A program made the position numbers and the translations under genes. From Dyella sp. OK004 (GTDB taxonomy: Bacteria > Pseudomonadota > Gammaproteobacteria > Xanthomonadales > Rhodanobacteraceae): 64,000 nt of DNA. The notes under the pieces were generated by a model that saw only the letters and a program-made list of their open reading frames with translations, searched no databases and was not told where the DNA came from. This document shows positions 1 through 8,192 of this stretch, piece after piece. The stretch lies in contig NZ_FOZI01000001.1 of assembly GCF_900114495.1 (NCBI RefSeq), positions 825,469 through 889,468 of the forward strand, given 5' to 3'. How positions within the stretch are numbered: position 1 is the stretch's first letter; every line of letters starts with the position of its first letter.

Positions 1-213
1 GCGCAGGCGCTCCCAGTTCGCCAGATCCAGGTAATAGCGCCCCTCACCGGGGCAACGCAGCACGACATGTCCCACTAGCTGATGCCAGGCGATGCCCGGC
101 TTCAAGTTCAGCTCGTCCGCCGTGCGGGCACTATCGGCCGCCGTCGCGCCGGCCTGCTCGAAGTGCTGCACGATGTCACGCTGTGCGCGCAGCAACACCA
201 ACGTCAGCAACAT
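1..213 (-). CDS. Partial small hypothetical protein (C-terminus cut by window edge)
   Basis: The reverse strand is open from the edge to an ATG at 213, giving 71 residues that begin MLLTLVLLRAQRDIVQHFEQ. I chose this ATG because a GGAG lies six bases upstream; an ATG two codons earlier would sit directly on the GGAG. The visible part has a short hydrophobic start, a helix with Ala/Glu-rich turns (EQAGATAADSARTADEL), and an ending RYYLDLANWERLR. This resembles a small winged-helix-like fold seen in uncharacterised Xanthomonadales proteins, but that resemblance is from memory only. No function is assigned, and the stop codon is outside the window. Confidence 0.6.
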   Translation of the reverse strand, partial: MLLTLVLLRAQRDIVQHFEQAGATAADSARTADELNLKPGIAWHQLVGHVVLRCPGEGRYYLDLANWERLR

Positions 214-354
214 CGTCATCTCCTCGAATGGATCGTGAAGCCCGCGGCGCGTCATGACGCCGCGCAAGCGTTATCGAGGCACCCTCTTCACACCCTGCCC
301 GCTACACCGTGAGCGTCCGCCGTTCGACGGCATGACAGCATGACGGAGGCAAGC

Positions 355-525
355 ATGCTCAAGTGGGCCATCATCCTCGCCATTATCTCGCTGGTCACCG
401 GCTGGCTGGGTTTTTCGCAGATTTCAGGCGTCACCGGCACCATCGCCAAGATCCTGTTCGCGATCTTCCTGATCCTGTTCATCATCGCCGTGCTGGCGGC
501 GATCGGCCTGTTTCATATCGTGTAG
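355..525 (+). CDS. DUF1328 (YtjA-like) small membrane protein
   Basis: A 56-residue protein made of two hydrophobic segments (about residues 4-22 and 30-52) joined by a Gly-rich turn (GFSQISGVTGTIAKILF). This matches the layout of the DUF1328/YtjA family, which is inner-membrane and of unknown role, often reported as stress induced. The start at 355 is preferred over the in-frame ATG at 340 because a GGAGG lies five bases before it and family members begin MLKWA or MLRWA. It stands alone, convergent with the acetyltransferase that ends at 534. Confidence 0.85.
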   Translation: MLKWAIILAIISLVTGWLGFSQISGVTGTIAKILFAIFLILFIIAVLAAIGLFHIV

Positions 526-533
526 ACGGCAAC

Positions 534-1169
534 TCAGCCCGACCACCGCTCCATGCGCCGGTGGCCGGGCACGCTGCCTTGCGCGTTCGATAACTCGGAC
601 AGCCGCTCGCCCGTCACCGTGAAGCCGCAGCGCGCGTAGAGCGCCTCGGCACGCGGATTGCTGACTGCCACATCCAGCACCATGCGCTCCCGCCCCTGCC
701 TTCGGGCCGCAGCCACCAGATAGTTGATCAACGCGCGCCCAATGCCCTGCCCGCGCAACGTCGGCGCCACACCGAGATGCGCCAGGTAGTGCATATCGCC
801 CGAAGGCGGTGGAATCACCGACTCCACCCGCAAACCGCGCGTCATGACACCAAGCGCGTGCCGCAGCCCGTAATACCCAAGAATCTGGCGCGCCGCCGCC
901 AGGGTGAAGGGCCAGTGCGTCTCGGCGCCAAAGCCCGCACCCGCCACCACCACCTGGCCATCGAACTCACCCACGCAGTGGTTGCGCCAGCCAAACTCAC
1001 CCGCGCCATCGACAAAGGCATGTCGCAGGAAAGCTTGAGCATCGCTGCGCCCCGGCACCGCAAACACATAATCAAAAGCGGCAGGTCCGGAGCTGTAGAT
1101 CAGCGGCACCGCCGCCTCGACGTCATTGGCACTGGCTGGTCGAAAACGGATCTGCGCACTAGCTGCCAT
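534..1169 (-). CDS. GNAT family N-acetyltransferase
   Basis: A 211-residue predicted acetyl-CoA-dependent N-acetyltransferase. The acetyl-CoA binding motif A appears near residues 130-150 as VAPTLRGQGIGRALINYL (R-G-x-G-x-G/A), followed by the motif B region NPRAEALYARCGF that is typical of the fold's C-terminal part. The start at 1169 is chosen because GGGAGGGG precedes it closely. The reading frame stays open upstream but would then overlap the divergent primase gene and carry sequence foreign to the family. The substrate is unknown. It is divergent from dnaG, with 79 bp between the start codons. Confidence 0.82.
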   Translation of the reverse strand: MAASAQIRFRPASANDVEAAVPLIYSSGPAAFDYVFAVPGRSDAQAFLRHAFVDGAGEFGWRNHCVGEFDGQVVVAGAGFGAETHWPFTLAAARQILGYYGLRHALGVMTRGLRVESVIPPPSGDMHYLAHLGVAPTLRGQGIGRALINYLVAAARRQGRERMVLDVAVSNPRAEALYARCGFTVTGERLSELSNAQGSVPGHRRMERWSG

Positions 1170-1248
1170 GAACACCCCTCCCCGAGTATCCACGCAGCAT
1201 AAGGCGAGTCCCCGCAGCATGGGCCACCCCCGGTAGACTAAGCCTCTT

Positions 1249-2988
1249 ATGCGCGGCCGTATCCCTGACAGCTTCATCGACGACTTGCTTGCCCGCGTTG
1301 ACATCGTCGACGTGATCGAGCGGCGCGTGCCGTTGAAAAAAGCCGGGCGCGAATGGACCGCCTGCTGCCCGTTCCACAACGAGCGCACGCCCTCGTTCTA
1401 CGTCAGCCCCACCAAACAATTCTTCCACTGCTTCGGCTGCGGCGCGCACGGCAGCGCGATCAAATTCCTGATGGATTACGACCGCCTGGAATTTCCGGAT
1501 GCGGTGGAAGAACTGGCGCAGTCGGTCGGCCTGAAAGTCCCCTTCGAAGGCGGCCGCGACAACGCGCCGCGCGAAGACAAGACCGATCTCTACAGCCTGC
1601 TCGATGCCGCCGCGCGCTGGTATGAAGGCGAGTTGCCGCGCAATGCCGACGCACAGGCGTATTGCAAGAAACGCGGCCTCGATGCCGAGACCATCGCACG
1701 CTTCCGCATCGGCTGGGCGCCAGCCGGCTACGACGGCGTGATGAAGGCGCTGGGTGCGCATGAAGCGCGGCGCATGCAGCTGCTCAACGAAGCCGGCATG
1801 GTGGCCAGCAACGAACGCGGCAGCAAATATGACCGCTTCCGCGAGCGGCTGATGTTTCCGATCCTGGATCGCCGTGGGCGTGTCATTGCCTTCGGTGGGC
1901 GCGTACTACAGCCGGATCAAGCACCGAAATACCTCAACTCACCGGAAACACCCCTCTTCCACAAGGGCCGCGAGCTGTTCGCGCTGTGGCAGGTGAGGCA
2001 GGCCAACGCCAGCCTCGCCCGCATCGTGGTAGTCGAGGGCTACATGGACGTGATCGCCATGCACCAGGCCGGCCTGCCCATCGCGGTAGCCACCCTGGGC
2101 ACGGCCACCACGCCGGAACATACCGAAGTACTGTTCCGCGCCGCGCCTGACGTGGTGTTCTGCTTCGACGGTGATCGCGCCGGCCGCGCCGCTGCGTGGA
2201 AAGCACTGGAATCCGCGCTGCCGCGCCTGCGCGACGGACGCCAGGCCTACTTCCTGTTCCTGCCCGATGGCGAGGACCCGGACACACTGATCCGCAAGGA
2301 AGGCAAGGCAGGATTCGAGCAGCGCCTGAAAAACGCGACGCCGCTGTCCGAATACTTCTTCGGCGAGCTGTCGCACGACGTCGATACCGGCAGCCTCGAT
2401 GGCAGAGCACGTCTCGCCGAACGCGCACGGCCGCTGATCGCGCGTCTGCCCGACGGCGCCTTCCGCGATCTGATGGCGCAGGAGTTGGAAAAACGCACCG
2501 GCGCCCGCGCCCTACTGGAGCCTGACGCCGCTGCGCGACGCCCGGTGCAGCGCCCGGTCGCGGTGCAGCGCAGCCTGGTACGCAGTGCGATCGCCCTGCT
2601 ACTGGCACAGCCCGGCATGGCCGATCAGGTCGAGCGCCCGTATCGCTTCCTTCGCCTCGACAAGCCCGGCGTGGACCTGCTCGCCGACTTGATCGACCAG
2701 GCCCGCTCGCGGCCCGGCATCAATCCCGCGATGCTGGTGGAGCACTACGCCGAGCGTCCGGAATATCCCGCACTGCAAAAATTGATGGCCGCCACCGTCG
2801 TCGGCGAGCCGGAAACGCAACGTGTCGAGTTCTTCGATGCGCTGCAACGCATGGAGCAACAAGTGATCGAGCAGCGCCGCACGCTACTCACCACCAAGAG
2901 CCGCGAAGGCGCACTCGACAGCGCCGAGAAAGCCGAGCTGCGCGAATTACTGGCCGCACGGGTACAGCGCCCGGTGGCTTCGGACTGA
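1249..2988 (+). CDS. dnaG: DNA primase DnaG
   Basis: A 579-residue bacterial primase, which makes RNA primers at the replication fork with DnaB. The N-terminal zinc-binding CHC2 finger is clear (C40, H43, C61, C64; around CCPFHNERTPSF and FHCFGCGAHG). The catalytic core has the TOPRIM signature VVEGYMDVIAMHQAG followed by FCFDGDRAG, which supplies the metal-binding acidic residues. The C-terminal ~150 residues fit the helicase-interacting domain. Length is normal for the family. The Shine-Dalgarno before 1249 is weak, but the N-terminus MRGRIPDSFIDDLLARVDIV is the usual family start. The gene is followed by a DedA gene rather than rpoD, so the classical rpsU-dnaG-rpoD order is not seen here. 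Confidence 0.97.
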   Translation: MRGRIPDSFIDDLLARVDIVDVIERRVPLKKAGREWTACCPFHNERTPSFYVSPTKQFFHCFGCGAHGSAIKFLMDYDRLEFPDAVEELAQSVGLKVPFEGGRDNAPREDKTDLYSLLDAAARWYEGELPRNADAQAYCKKRGLDAETIARFRIGWAPAGYDGVMKALGAHEARRMQLLNEAGMVASNERGSKYDRFRERLMFPILDRRGRVIAFGGRVLQPDQAPKYLNSPETPLFHKGRELFALWQVRQANASLARIVVVEGYMDVIAMHQAGLPIAVATLGTATTPEHTEVLFRAAPDVVFCFDGDRAGRAAAWKALESALPRLRDGRQAYFLFLPDGEDPDTLIRKEGKAGFEQRLKNATPLSEYFFGELSHDVDTGSLDGRARLAERARPLIARLPDGAFRDLMAQELEKRTGARALLEPDAAARRPVQRPVAVQRSLVRSAIALLLAQPGMADQVERPYRFLRLDKPGVDLLADLIDQARSRPGINPAMLVEHYAERPEYPALQKLMAATVVGEPETQRVEFFDALQRMEQQVIEQRRTLLTTKSREGALDSAEKAELRELLAARVQRPVASD

Positions 2989-3112
2989 AACCGGCATGCG
3001 GTTATCCTTGACCGTTCCGTACTCACCGGCCGGCGCACATGGAGTCGCCGGCCTGTGGGATCATCGCCCCCTCGTTGCCCCGGTGGGCCGGACACGACAG
3101 GCAAGGATGTAG

Positions 3113-3733
3113 ATGGACCTGCTTGAACGACTGATCACGCTGTTTGCCGAAAACGGCTATGCCGCTGTCTTCATCGCACTGATGCTGTGCGGTGCCGGCG
3201 CGCCGTTGCCAGAGGACATCACCCTGGTCGCCGGCGGTGTCATCGCCGGCCTGGGCTACGCCAACGTGCACGTGATGTTCGCGGTGTCGATGGTGGGCGT
3301 GCTGCTGGGCGACGCCGGCATGTTTCTTCTGGGCCACCACTACGGCGCACGCATCCTGCAATGGCGCGTAGTCGCGCGCGTACTCACGCCCGAGCGCTAC
3401 GCCAAAGTGCAAGAGAAGTTCGAGCGCTACGGCAACCGCCTGATGTTCATCGCCCGCTTCCTTCCCGGTATGCGCACCGCCGTCTACATCACCGCAGGTA
3501 CCACGCACCGCGTGTCGTTCCTGCGCTTCTTTCTGCTGGACGGTTTTGCGGCACTGATCAGTGTGCCGATCTGGGTCTACCTGGGCTATTTCGGCGCCAA
3601 CAACCACGAATGGCTGGTGATGTGGATTCGCCGCGGCCAGAGCAGTCTGTGGGTACTCGGCGGCATCGTACTGCTGGTGGTGCTGGTGCTGTGGTGGCGG
3701 CACAAGCGGCGCGCCGCGAACGAATCCAAGTAA
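3113..3733 (+). CDS. DedA family membrane protein
   Basis: A 206-residue polytopic inner-membrane protein of the DedA/SNARE-associated family, whose members are linked to membrane lipid (undecaprenyl phosphate or phospholipid) translocation and membrane potential homeostasis. Visible family marks are the acidic motif APLPEDITLVAGG near residue 30, the segment GDAGMFLLGHHYG, and the arginine-containing motif FIARFLPGMRTAVYITAG near 115-130. A final hydrophobic helix (about 178-195) and a short basic tail complete it. The start has an AAGGA about six bases upstream. The pentapeptide repeat gene begins 24 bp after its stop, so the two are probably cotranscribed. Confidence 0.9.
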   Translation: MDLLERLITLFAENGYAAVFIALMLCGAGAPLPEDITLVAGGVIAGLGYANVHVMFAVSMVGVLLGDAGMFLLGHHYGARILQWRVVARVLTPERYAKVQEKFERYGNRLMFIARFLPGMRTAVYITAGTTHRVSFLRFFLLDGFAALISVPIWVYLGYFGANNHEWLVMWIRRGQSSLWVLGGIVLLVVLVLWWRHKRRAANESK

Positions 3734-3757
3734 CAGCACAGCGTCGGCGACTCACTC

Positions 3758-4360
3758 ATGTCATCGCGCATCGCCGACCAGCACGAGTACGAGGACGAAG
3801 ACTTCCGCGAACTCGACCTGCAAGGCGCAACGCTCGAGTCGGTCAAATGCCACGACTGCCGCTTCACCCGCTGCAACTTCAGCGAAATTCTCCTGCAGCG
3901 CTGCCGCTTCCACAATTGCGAATTCATCGACTGCAACCTCAGCCTGGCCCGGCTGACCGGCAGCGGCTTCACCAACGTGACGTTCACCGGCTGCAAGCTG
4001 GTCGGCGTCGACTGGACCGCGGCCTATTGGTCGGCCGTGCGCATTCCCGGCGCGCTGGCGTTCGATCGCTGCGTACTCAACGACTGCAGCTTCTTCGGCC
4101 TCGACCTGCGCGAATTGAAGCTGATCGATAGCCGCGCTTTCGATGCCGACTTCACCGACACTAACTGCGAAGACGCCGACTTTCGCCGCACGGACTTCCG
4201 CGATGCGCTGTTCCGCAAGACGCGTCTCGCCCGTGCCAATTTCTCCGAAGCACAGAACTACCGTATCAATATCTTCAATAACGACATCAAGGGCGCGAAA
4301 TTCTCATTGCCCGATGCCATCGCACTGCTCGACAGCCTCGATATTGAGCTCGGCGATTAA
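3758..4360 (+). CDS. Pentapeptide repeat protein (Qnr/McbG-like layout)
   Basis: A 200-residue protein built almost wholly of A(D/N)LxX-type pentapeptide repeats, for example FRELDLQGATLES, CRFTRCNFSEILLQRCRF and ADFRRTDFRDALFRKTRLARANF. Such sequences fold as a right-handed quadrilateral beta helix. The overall size, the interruption near residues 85-95 and the C-terminal segment NDIKGAKFSLPDAIALLDSL resemble Qnr and McbG proteins that shield DNA gyrase. Gyrase protection is therefore possible but not shown by the sequence. It is rich in Cys. It lies just downstream of dedA on the same strand. Confidence 0.85.
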   Translation: MSSRIADQHEYEDEDFRELDLQGATLESVKCHDCRFTRCNFSEILLQRCRFHNCEFIDCNLSLARLTGSGFTNVTFTGCKLVGVDWTAAYWSAVRIPGALAFDRCVLNDCSFFGLDLRELKLIDSRAFDADFTDTNCEDADFRRTDFRDALFRKTRLARANFSEAQNYRINIFNNDIKGAKFSLPDAIALLDSLDIELGD

Positions 4361-4491
4361 TTGACGGCAAAAAATCTGCCATTCGCCATAACGCGAAGAA
4401 ATAAATCACGAATCGCGACCCGCATCACATATTCCACGCATTCACACTTATCTTGACGCGGAATAGATACATGTCGAGTAGCGCCCGCGTA

Positions 4492-4513
4492 TAAAACCAA
4501 ACGATTGGTTTTA
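4492..4513. promoter_or_regulatory. 22-bp inverted repeat, candidate TetR-type operator before the rppA cluster
   Basis: Nine-base perfect arms (TAAAACCAA and TTGGTTTTA) flank a 4-bp spacer ACGA. The site lies in an AT-richer stretch just downstream of a possible promoter (TTCACA at 4441, 17 bp, TAGATA at 4464) and about 450 bp upstream of rppA. Symmetry, arm length and spacing suit a TetR-family dimer. No regulator gene lies next to the cluster, so the binding protein is unknown. Confidence 0.5.
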
Positions 4514-4554
4514 CGCATTTGAGTACTCTCGAAGTCTCAAGGGGAATCGCTGCC

Positions 4555-4824
4555 ATGCTGTTCCGGCTGATTCGCGCGTGCTTGTGCAGGACCATGGCCG
4601 CCATACGCGCACATCGGCGCCGGCGGCCGGGCCAGCTTACTTTCGTCGTGTCCTGGTACGCCCTTCATGCCTTGCAAAACATGACCGCACACGCCGTCAT
4701 GAGCCGACAACACAATCACCAAATTTTGTTTTCAAGAAAGACCGTGCTCAGTGAAATTATTTTGATGGAATCACTGATCAATCCCGCCCTGAGCCATCGT
4801 GGTCCATTCGGCCGACTACGATGA
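4555..4824 (+). CDS. Doubtful small ORF in the leader of the polyketide cluster
   Basis: An open frame of 89 codons starts at an ATG with AAGGGGA upstream at good spacing, just after the candidate operator. The product is basic at its N-terminus (LIRACLCRTMAAIRAHRRRRPGQ) and has no domain I recognise. It could be a leader peptide or chance, because most of the region 4361-4968 has no other coding content. The remaining leader to 4968 holds only the perfect palindrome listed separately and nothing else that I can support. Confidence 0.22.
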   Translation: MLFRLIRACLCRTMAAIRAHRRRRPGQLTFVVSWYALHALQNMTAHAVMSRQHNHQILFSRKTVLSEIILMESLINPALSHRGPFGRLR

Positions 4825-4844
4825 AGTAATCACAAGATCCACAT

Positions 4845-4870
4845 TAATCCTCATCCATGGATGAGGATTA
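4845..4870. repeat. Perfect 26-bp palindrome in the rppA leader
   Basis: The half site TAATCCTCATCCA is followed without spacer by its exact reverse complement, centred between 4857 and 4858. It sits 99 bp upstream of the rppA start. A perfect 13-base two-fold symmetric site could be a strong dimer operator. As RNA it would form a stem with almost no loop, so a DNA role seems more likely. Confidence 0.7.
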
Positions 4871-4968
4871 TCTCGTCGCACCCCTTCCATTATCCCCTGG
4901 ACAGCAGGACGTAACGTCCCTGCGACGTTCCCTCCTGCGCGATGTTTATTCACACCGGAGAACGTGTG

Positions 4969-6072
4969 ATGCCCACCCTTTGCCGTCCCGCTGTCGCCGT
5001 CCCCGAACACACCATCAGTCTGGAAGAGACACTGGACCTCGCACGCAGCCTGCATGCGCAGCACGAACAGCTGCCTCTGGTGCTGCGGCTGATCAAGAAC
5101 ACCAGGGTGGCACGGCGCCACATCGTGCAACCCATCGACATCACACTGCGGCATCCCGGTTTCGAAGCACGCAATCTGGCCTATGTGCGCGAAGCGAGAG
5201 CGCGCGTACCCGCCGTCGTCGAGCAAGCGCTGGCCAACGCCGAGCTGACCGCTGATCGCATCGACGCCATCATCTATGTGTCGTGCACCGGCTTTACCAT
5301 GCCTTCGCCCATCGCATGGATGATCAATGAGCTGGGCTTTCGCAGCGACACCCGGCAGATGCCTATTGCCCAGCTAGGCTGTGCCGCTGGTGGTGCGGCC
5401 ATCAATCGCGCCCACGACTTCTGCCTCGCGTATCCCGGGGCACATGTACTGATCGTTGCCTGCGAATTCTGCTCGCTGTGCTATCAGCCCACCGACCTGA
5501 GCGTCGGCAACCTGCTTTCCAATGGCCTGTTCGGCGACGCCGTCGCGGCCGCCGTGGTGCGCGGCAACGGCGGCACCGGCCTGCGTCTGATCGGCAACGG
5601 CTCGCGACTGGTGCTCGGTACCGAGGACTGGATTTCCTACGCCGTCAAAGCCACCGGCTTTCACTTCTGCCTGGATCGCCGTGTGCCGGGAACCATGGAG
5701 CAACTGGCGCCCGAACTGTGCGCCGTCGCCAGCGAGTTCGGCTGGGATGCCAGCGATCTCGACTTCTACATCATCCACGCGGGCGGTCCGCGCATTCTTG
5801 ACGATCTCTCGCACTACCTCGGCGTCGATCCGGCGATGTTCCGCTACAGCCGGGCCACGCTCACCGAGTACGGCAACATCGCGTCCGCCGTCGTCCTCGA
5901 CGCACTGCGGCGCCTGTTTGAAGCCGGTGCCGTACATGACGGTGCACAAGGCATCGTCGCCGGCTTCGGTCCCGGCATCACCGCCGAGATCTCGCTCGGC
6001 ACCTGGGCCACCCACCCTGCACCTTCCGTTACCGATGCATTGAACCTCGCCATGAAGGAGGCGATGACATGA
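4969..6072 (+). CDS. rppA: Type III polyketide synthase, 1,3,6,8-tetrahydroxynaphthalene synthase (RppA-like)
   Basis: A 367-residue chalcone-synthase-fold homodimeric ketosynthase predicted to condense five malonyl-CoA into 1,3,6,8-tetrahydroxynaphthalene, which oxidises to flaviolin and related pigments. The catalytic Cys138 (AQLGCAAGG), His270 (FYIIHAGGPRIL) and Asn303 (YGNIASAVV), plus Cys106 (VSCTGF) and Tyr224 (WISYAV), fall at the numbers I recall for the Streptomyces coelicolor enzyme. The N-terminus MPTLCRPAVAVPEH closely follows actinobacterial RppA as I remember it. The start at 4969 is supported by GGAGA seven bases upstream and by this N-terminus; an upstream ATG at 4942 is less likely. 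Its stop overlaps the reductase start (ATGA). Strong similarity to actinobacterial enzymes suggests ancient transfer. Confidence 0.93.
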   Translation: MPTLCRPAVAVPEHTISLEETLDLARSLHAQHEQLPLVLRLIKNTRVARRHIVQPIDITLRHPGFEARNLAYVREARARVPAVVEQALANAELTADRIDAIIYVSCTGFTMPSPIAWMINELGFRSDTRQMPIAQLGCAAGGAAINRAHDFCLAYPGAHVLIVACEFCSLCYQPTDLSVGNLLSNGLFGDAVAAAVVRGNGGTGLRLIGNGSRLVLGTEDWISYAVKATGFHFCLDRRVPGTMEQLAPELCAVASEFGWDASDLDFYIIHAGGPRILDDLSHYLGVDPAMFRYSRATLTEYGNIASAVVLDALRRLFEAGAVHDGAQGIVAGFGPGITAEISLGTWATHPAPSVTDALNLAMKEAMT

Positions 6073-7070
6073 TCGCGAACCACCCTCAACTCAACAGCAA
6101 ACAGTTCACGCTCGGCGGCGACCTTACAGTCAATCGTCTTGGCTACGGCGCCATGCACCTCACCGGCTACGGTATGTGGGGACCGCCCGATGACAAGAAA
6201 GGGGCGATCGCCCTGCTGCGTCATGCCGTGCACGATCTCGGCATCAATTTCATCGACACCGCCGACTCCTACGGCCCCGGCGACAACGAGGAGATCATCC
6301 GCGAAGCGCTGTATCCGTACCCCGCCGACCTGGTGATTTCCACCAAGGGCGGCATGCTTCGCTCCGGCAAGCTCGACTGGATCCATGGCGCGCCTGGTGC
6401 GCCCTACATCATGCCGCTGGGCCGGCCGGAATATCTGCGCCAGCAAGTGGAAATGAGCCTGCGCCGCCTGGGCGTGGAGCGCATCAGCCTCTATCAGCTG
6501 CACAGCATCGACCCGATGGTGCCGCTGGCTGACACCCTCGGCGAACTGGTGCGTCTGCAAAGGCAGGGCAAGATCCATCACCTCGGCCTGTCCAACCAGC
6601 CGGGCGTAAGCATCGATCAGCTGATGCAGGCGCAGCAGTACGCCAACATCGTGGCGATCGAAAATCTCTACAATATCGCCGACCGTGCGGACGACGATGT
6701 GCTCCGCCACGCCGAGCAACAGCACATCGCTTTCATTCCATGGTTCCCGCTCGGGCATGGCGGCCTGGTCGGCGCGGACAACCCGTTGGCGCCCATCGCC
6801 AAGCGCTACAACCTCACCGCTTCGCAGCTGGCGCTCGCGTGGCTGCTGCATCACTCGCCCGCCACGCTGCTGATCCCAGGCACCACCTCGATCAAGCATC
6901 TTGACGAAAACGCGGCGGCCGTCAGCGTCGAACTAGACCCAGCCGACATGCGCGCCATCGTGGAAGCGGTGGATCGCGAACAGTTGCCGACCTGGCGCCC
7001 CGATCGTGCCGCGCAAGCTCCCGCTCCTACCGCCAACGGGACACAAGAACATGCTCGCCTCGCTTCCTGA
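6069..7070 (+). CDS. Aldo/keto reductase of the rppA cluster
   Basis: A 333-residue NADPH-dependent oxidoreductase with the (beta/alpha)8 AKR fold. The catalytic tetrad is intact: Asp63 and Tyr68 in FIDTADSYGP, Lys93 in ISTKGG and His145 in YQLHSIDP. The cofactor-binding end shows LLIPGTTSIKHLDEN. The gene overlaps rppA by four bases and the methyltransferase by about 20, so translation is probably coupled. A role in reducing the naphthol polyketide or a shunt product is inferred from this context. Its nearest named relatives would be pyridoxal-reductase-like AKRs, so the substrate cannot be read from sequence. Confidence 0.88.
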   Translation: MIANHPQLNSKQFTLGGDLTVNRLGYGAMHLTGYGMWGPPDDKKGAIALLRHAVHDLGINFIDTADSYGPGDNEEIIREALYPYPADLVISTKGGMLRSGKLDWIHGAPGAPYIMPLGRPEYLRQQVEMSLRRLGVERISLYQLHSIDPMVPLADTLGELVRLQRQGKIHHLGLSNQPGVSIDQLMQAQQYANIVAIENLYNIADRADDDVLRHAEQQHIAFIPWFPLGHGGLVGADNPLAPIAKRYNLTASQLALAWLLHHSPATLLIPGTTSIKHLDENAAAVSVELDPADMRAIVEAVDREQLPTWRPDRAAQAPAPTANGTQEHARLAS

Positions 7071-8148
7071 TCGCTCGCCGCCGAGTCCACACCAACCGCC
7101 GGAGCCCCCACAGGATGCCCGGCCATTGATGGCGCTCGTGACAGGATTGTGGGCATCGAAAACGCTCGCGCTGGCGCACGAACTGGATCTGTTCACGCAC
7201 CTGTCCGGCACCGCCGGCATCACCATCGAGGCATGCGCGGCGCACTATCGCATCGCGCACCGCCCCGCCGAGATGTTGCTGACGGCGTGCGCCGCGCTGC
7301 GGCTACTGGAGCGGCACGGCGAGCACTACGGCAACACGCCCCTGGCCGAAACCTATCTGGTTCGCGGCCGGCCGCTCTACTTCGGCGGATGGATCGCCAT
7401 GGCCGATCGCCGCGAGTATCCGGCCTGGCTACACCTGAAAGAGGCCTTGCACAGCAACCGCCCGCTTACCTGGGACCCCGATCGCCAGGCGTCGCTGTTC
7501 GACGGTGAGGATCCCGCACTCGTAGCTACTTTCTGGGAGGCTATGTATGCGCTTTCCATCACCACCGCCGATGTATTGGCCGACTCAGTCGATCTCTCCG
7601 GCGTGACCCGCTTGCTCGATGTCGGCGGTGGTGGCGGCGCCAACGATATCGCGCTATGCCGGCGCCATTCGCACTTGCGGGCTACCGTGTTCGACCTGCC
7701 GTTTGTCTGTGCGCTGACCCGGCCAAAGATCGAGCAGGCTGGATTGAGCGACCGGATCGATCTGGCTGAAGGCGATTTCTTTGCCGACGCCGCGCTGCCT
7801 GACGGACACGACGCCATCCTCCTGTCGAAGATCCTGCTCGACTGGAAAGAGAGCGACTGCCTCACCATCCTCCATAAGTGCTTCACGGCACTACCTCCGG
7901 GCGGGCAGATCGTCGTCACCGACCTGTTCGTCGATGACAACAAAGATGGCCCCGTCGACGCCGCGCTGATGAGCCTCAACATGCTCATCGAAACCTGGGG
8001 CCGCAACTACACCGCCGCGGAATACCGCAGCTGGCTCGCCGCTGTCGGCTTCACCGGCCTGCAAACCATCCGCTTCGAAGCGCCTGCCGCCAACGGCGCC
8101 GTCGTCGGTCACAAGCCGGAGACGAACACTACGTTTCGAGTCAGCTGA
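7051..8148 (+). CDS. SAM-dependent O-methyltransferase (COMT/CrtF-like)
   Basis: A 365-residue class I methyltransferase of the two-domain type used on small aromatic and polyketide substrates. The N-terminal ~110 residues look like the dimerisation/winged-helix part (ASKTLALAHELDLFTHLSG, then AEMLLTACAALRLLERHGEHYG). The SAM site is LLDVGGGGGANDIALCRR at about 188-205. Later come GDFF and the helix LSKILLDWKESDC. The start at 7051 is a choice; an in-frame ATG at 7006 would add 15 residues. The gene overlaps the reductase, supporting one operon. Methylation of a hydroxynaphthalene or naphthoquinone hydroxyl is inferred. Confidence 0.88.
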   Translation: MLASLPDRSPPSPHQPPEPPQDARPLMALVTGLWASKTLALAHELDLFTHLSGTAGITIEACAAHYRIAHRPAEMLLTACAALRLLERHGEHYGNTPLAETYLVRGRPLYFGGWIAMADRREYPAWLHLKEALHSNRPLTWDPDRQASLFDGEDPALVATFWEAMYALSITTADVLADSVDLSGVTRLLDVGGGGGANDIALCRRHSHLRATVFDLPFVCALTRPKIEQAGLSDRIDLAEGDFFADAALPDGHDAILLSKILLDWKESDCLTILHKCFTALPPGGQIVVTDLFVDDNKDGPVDAALMSLNMLIETWGRNYTAAEYRSWLAAVGFTGLQTIRFEAPAANGAVVGHKPETNTTFRVS

Positions 8149-8192
8149 CTTTGAACATCCATCGTCGATCCACTCTCAAAGGAATCGCCAGC

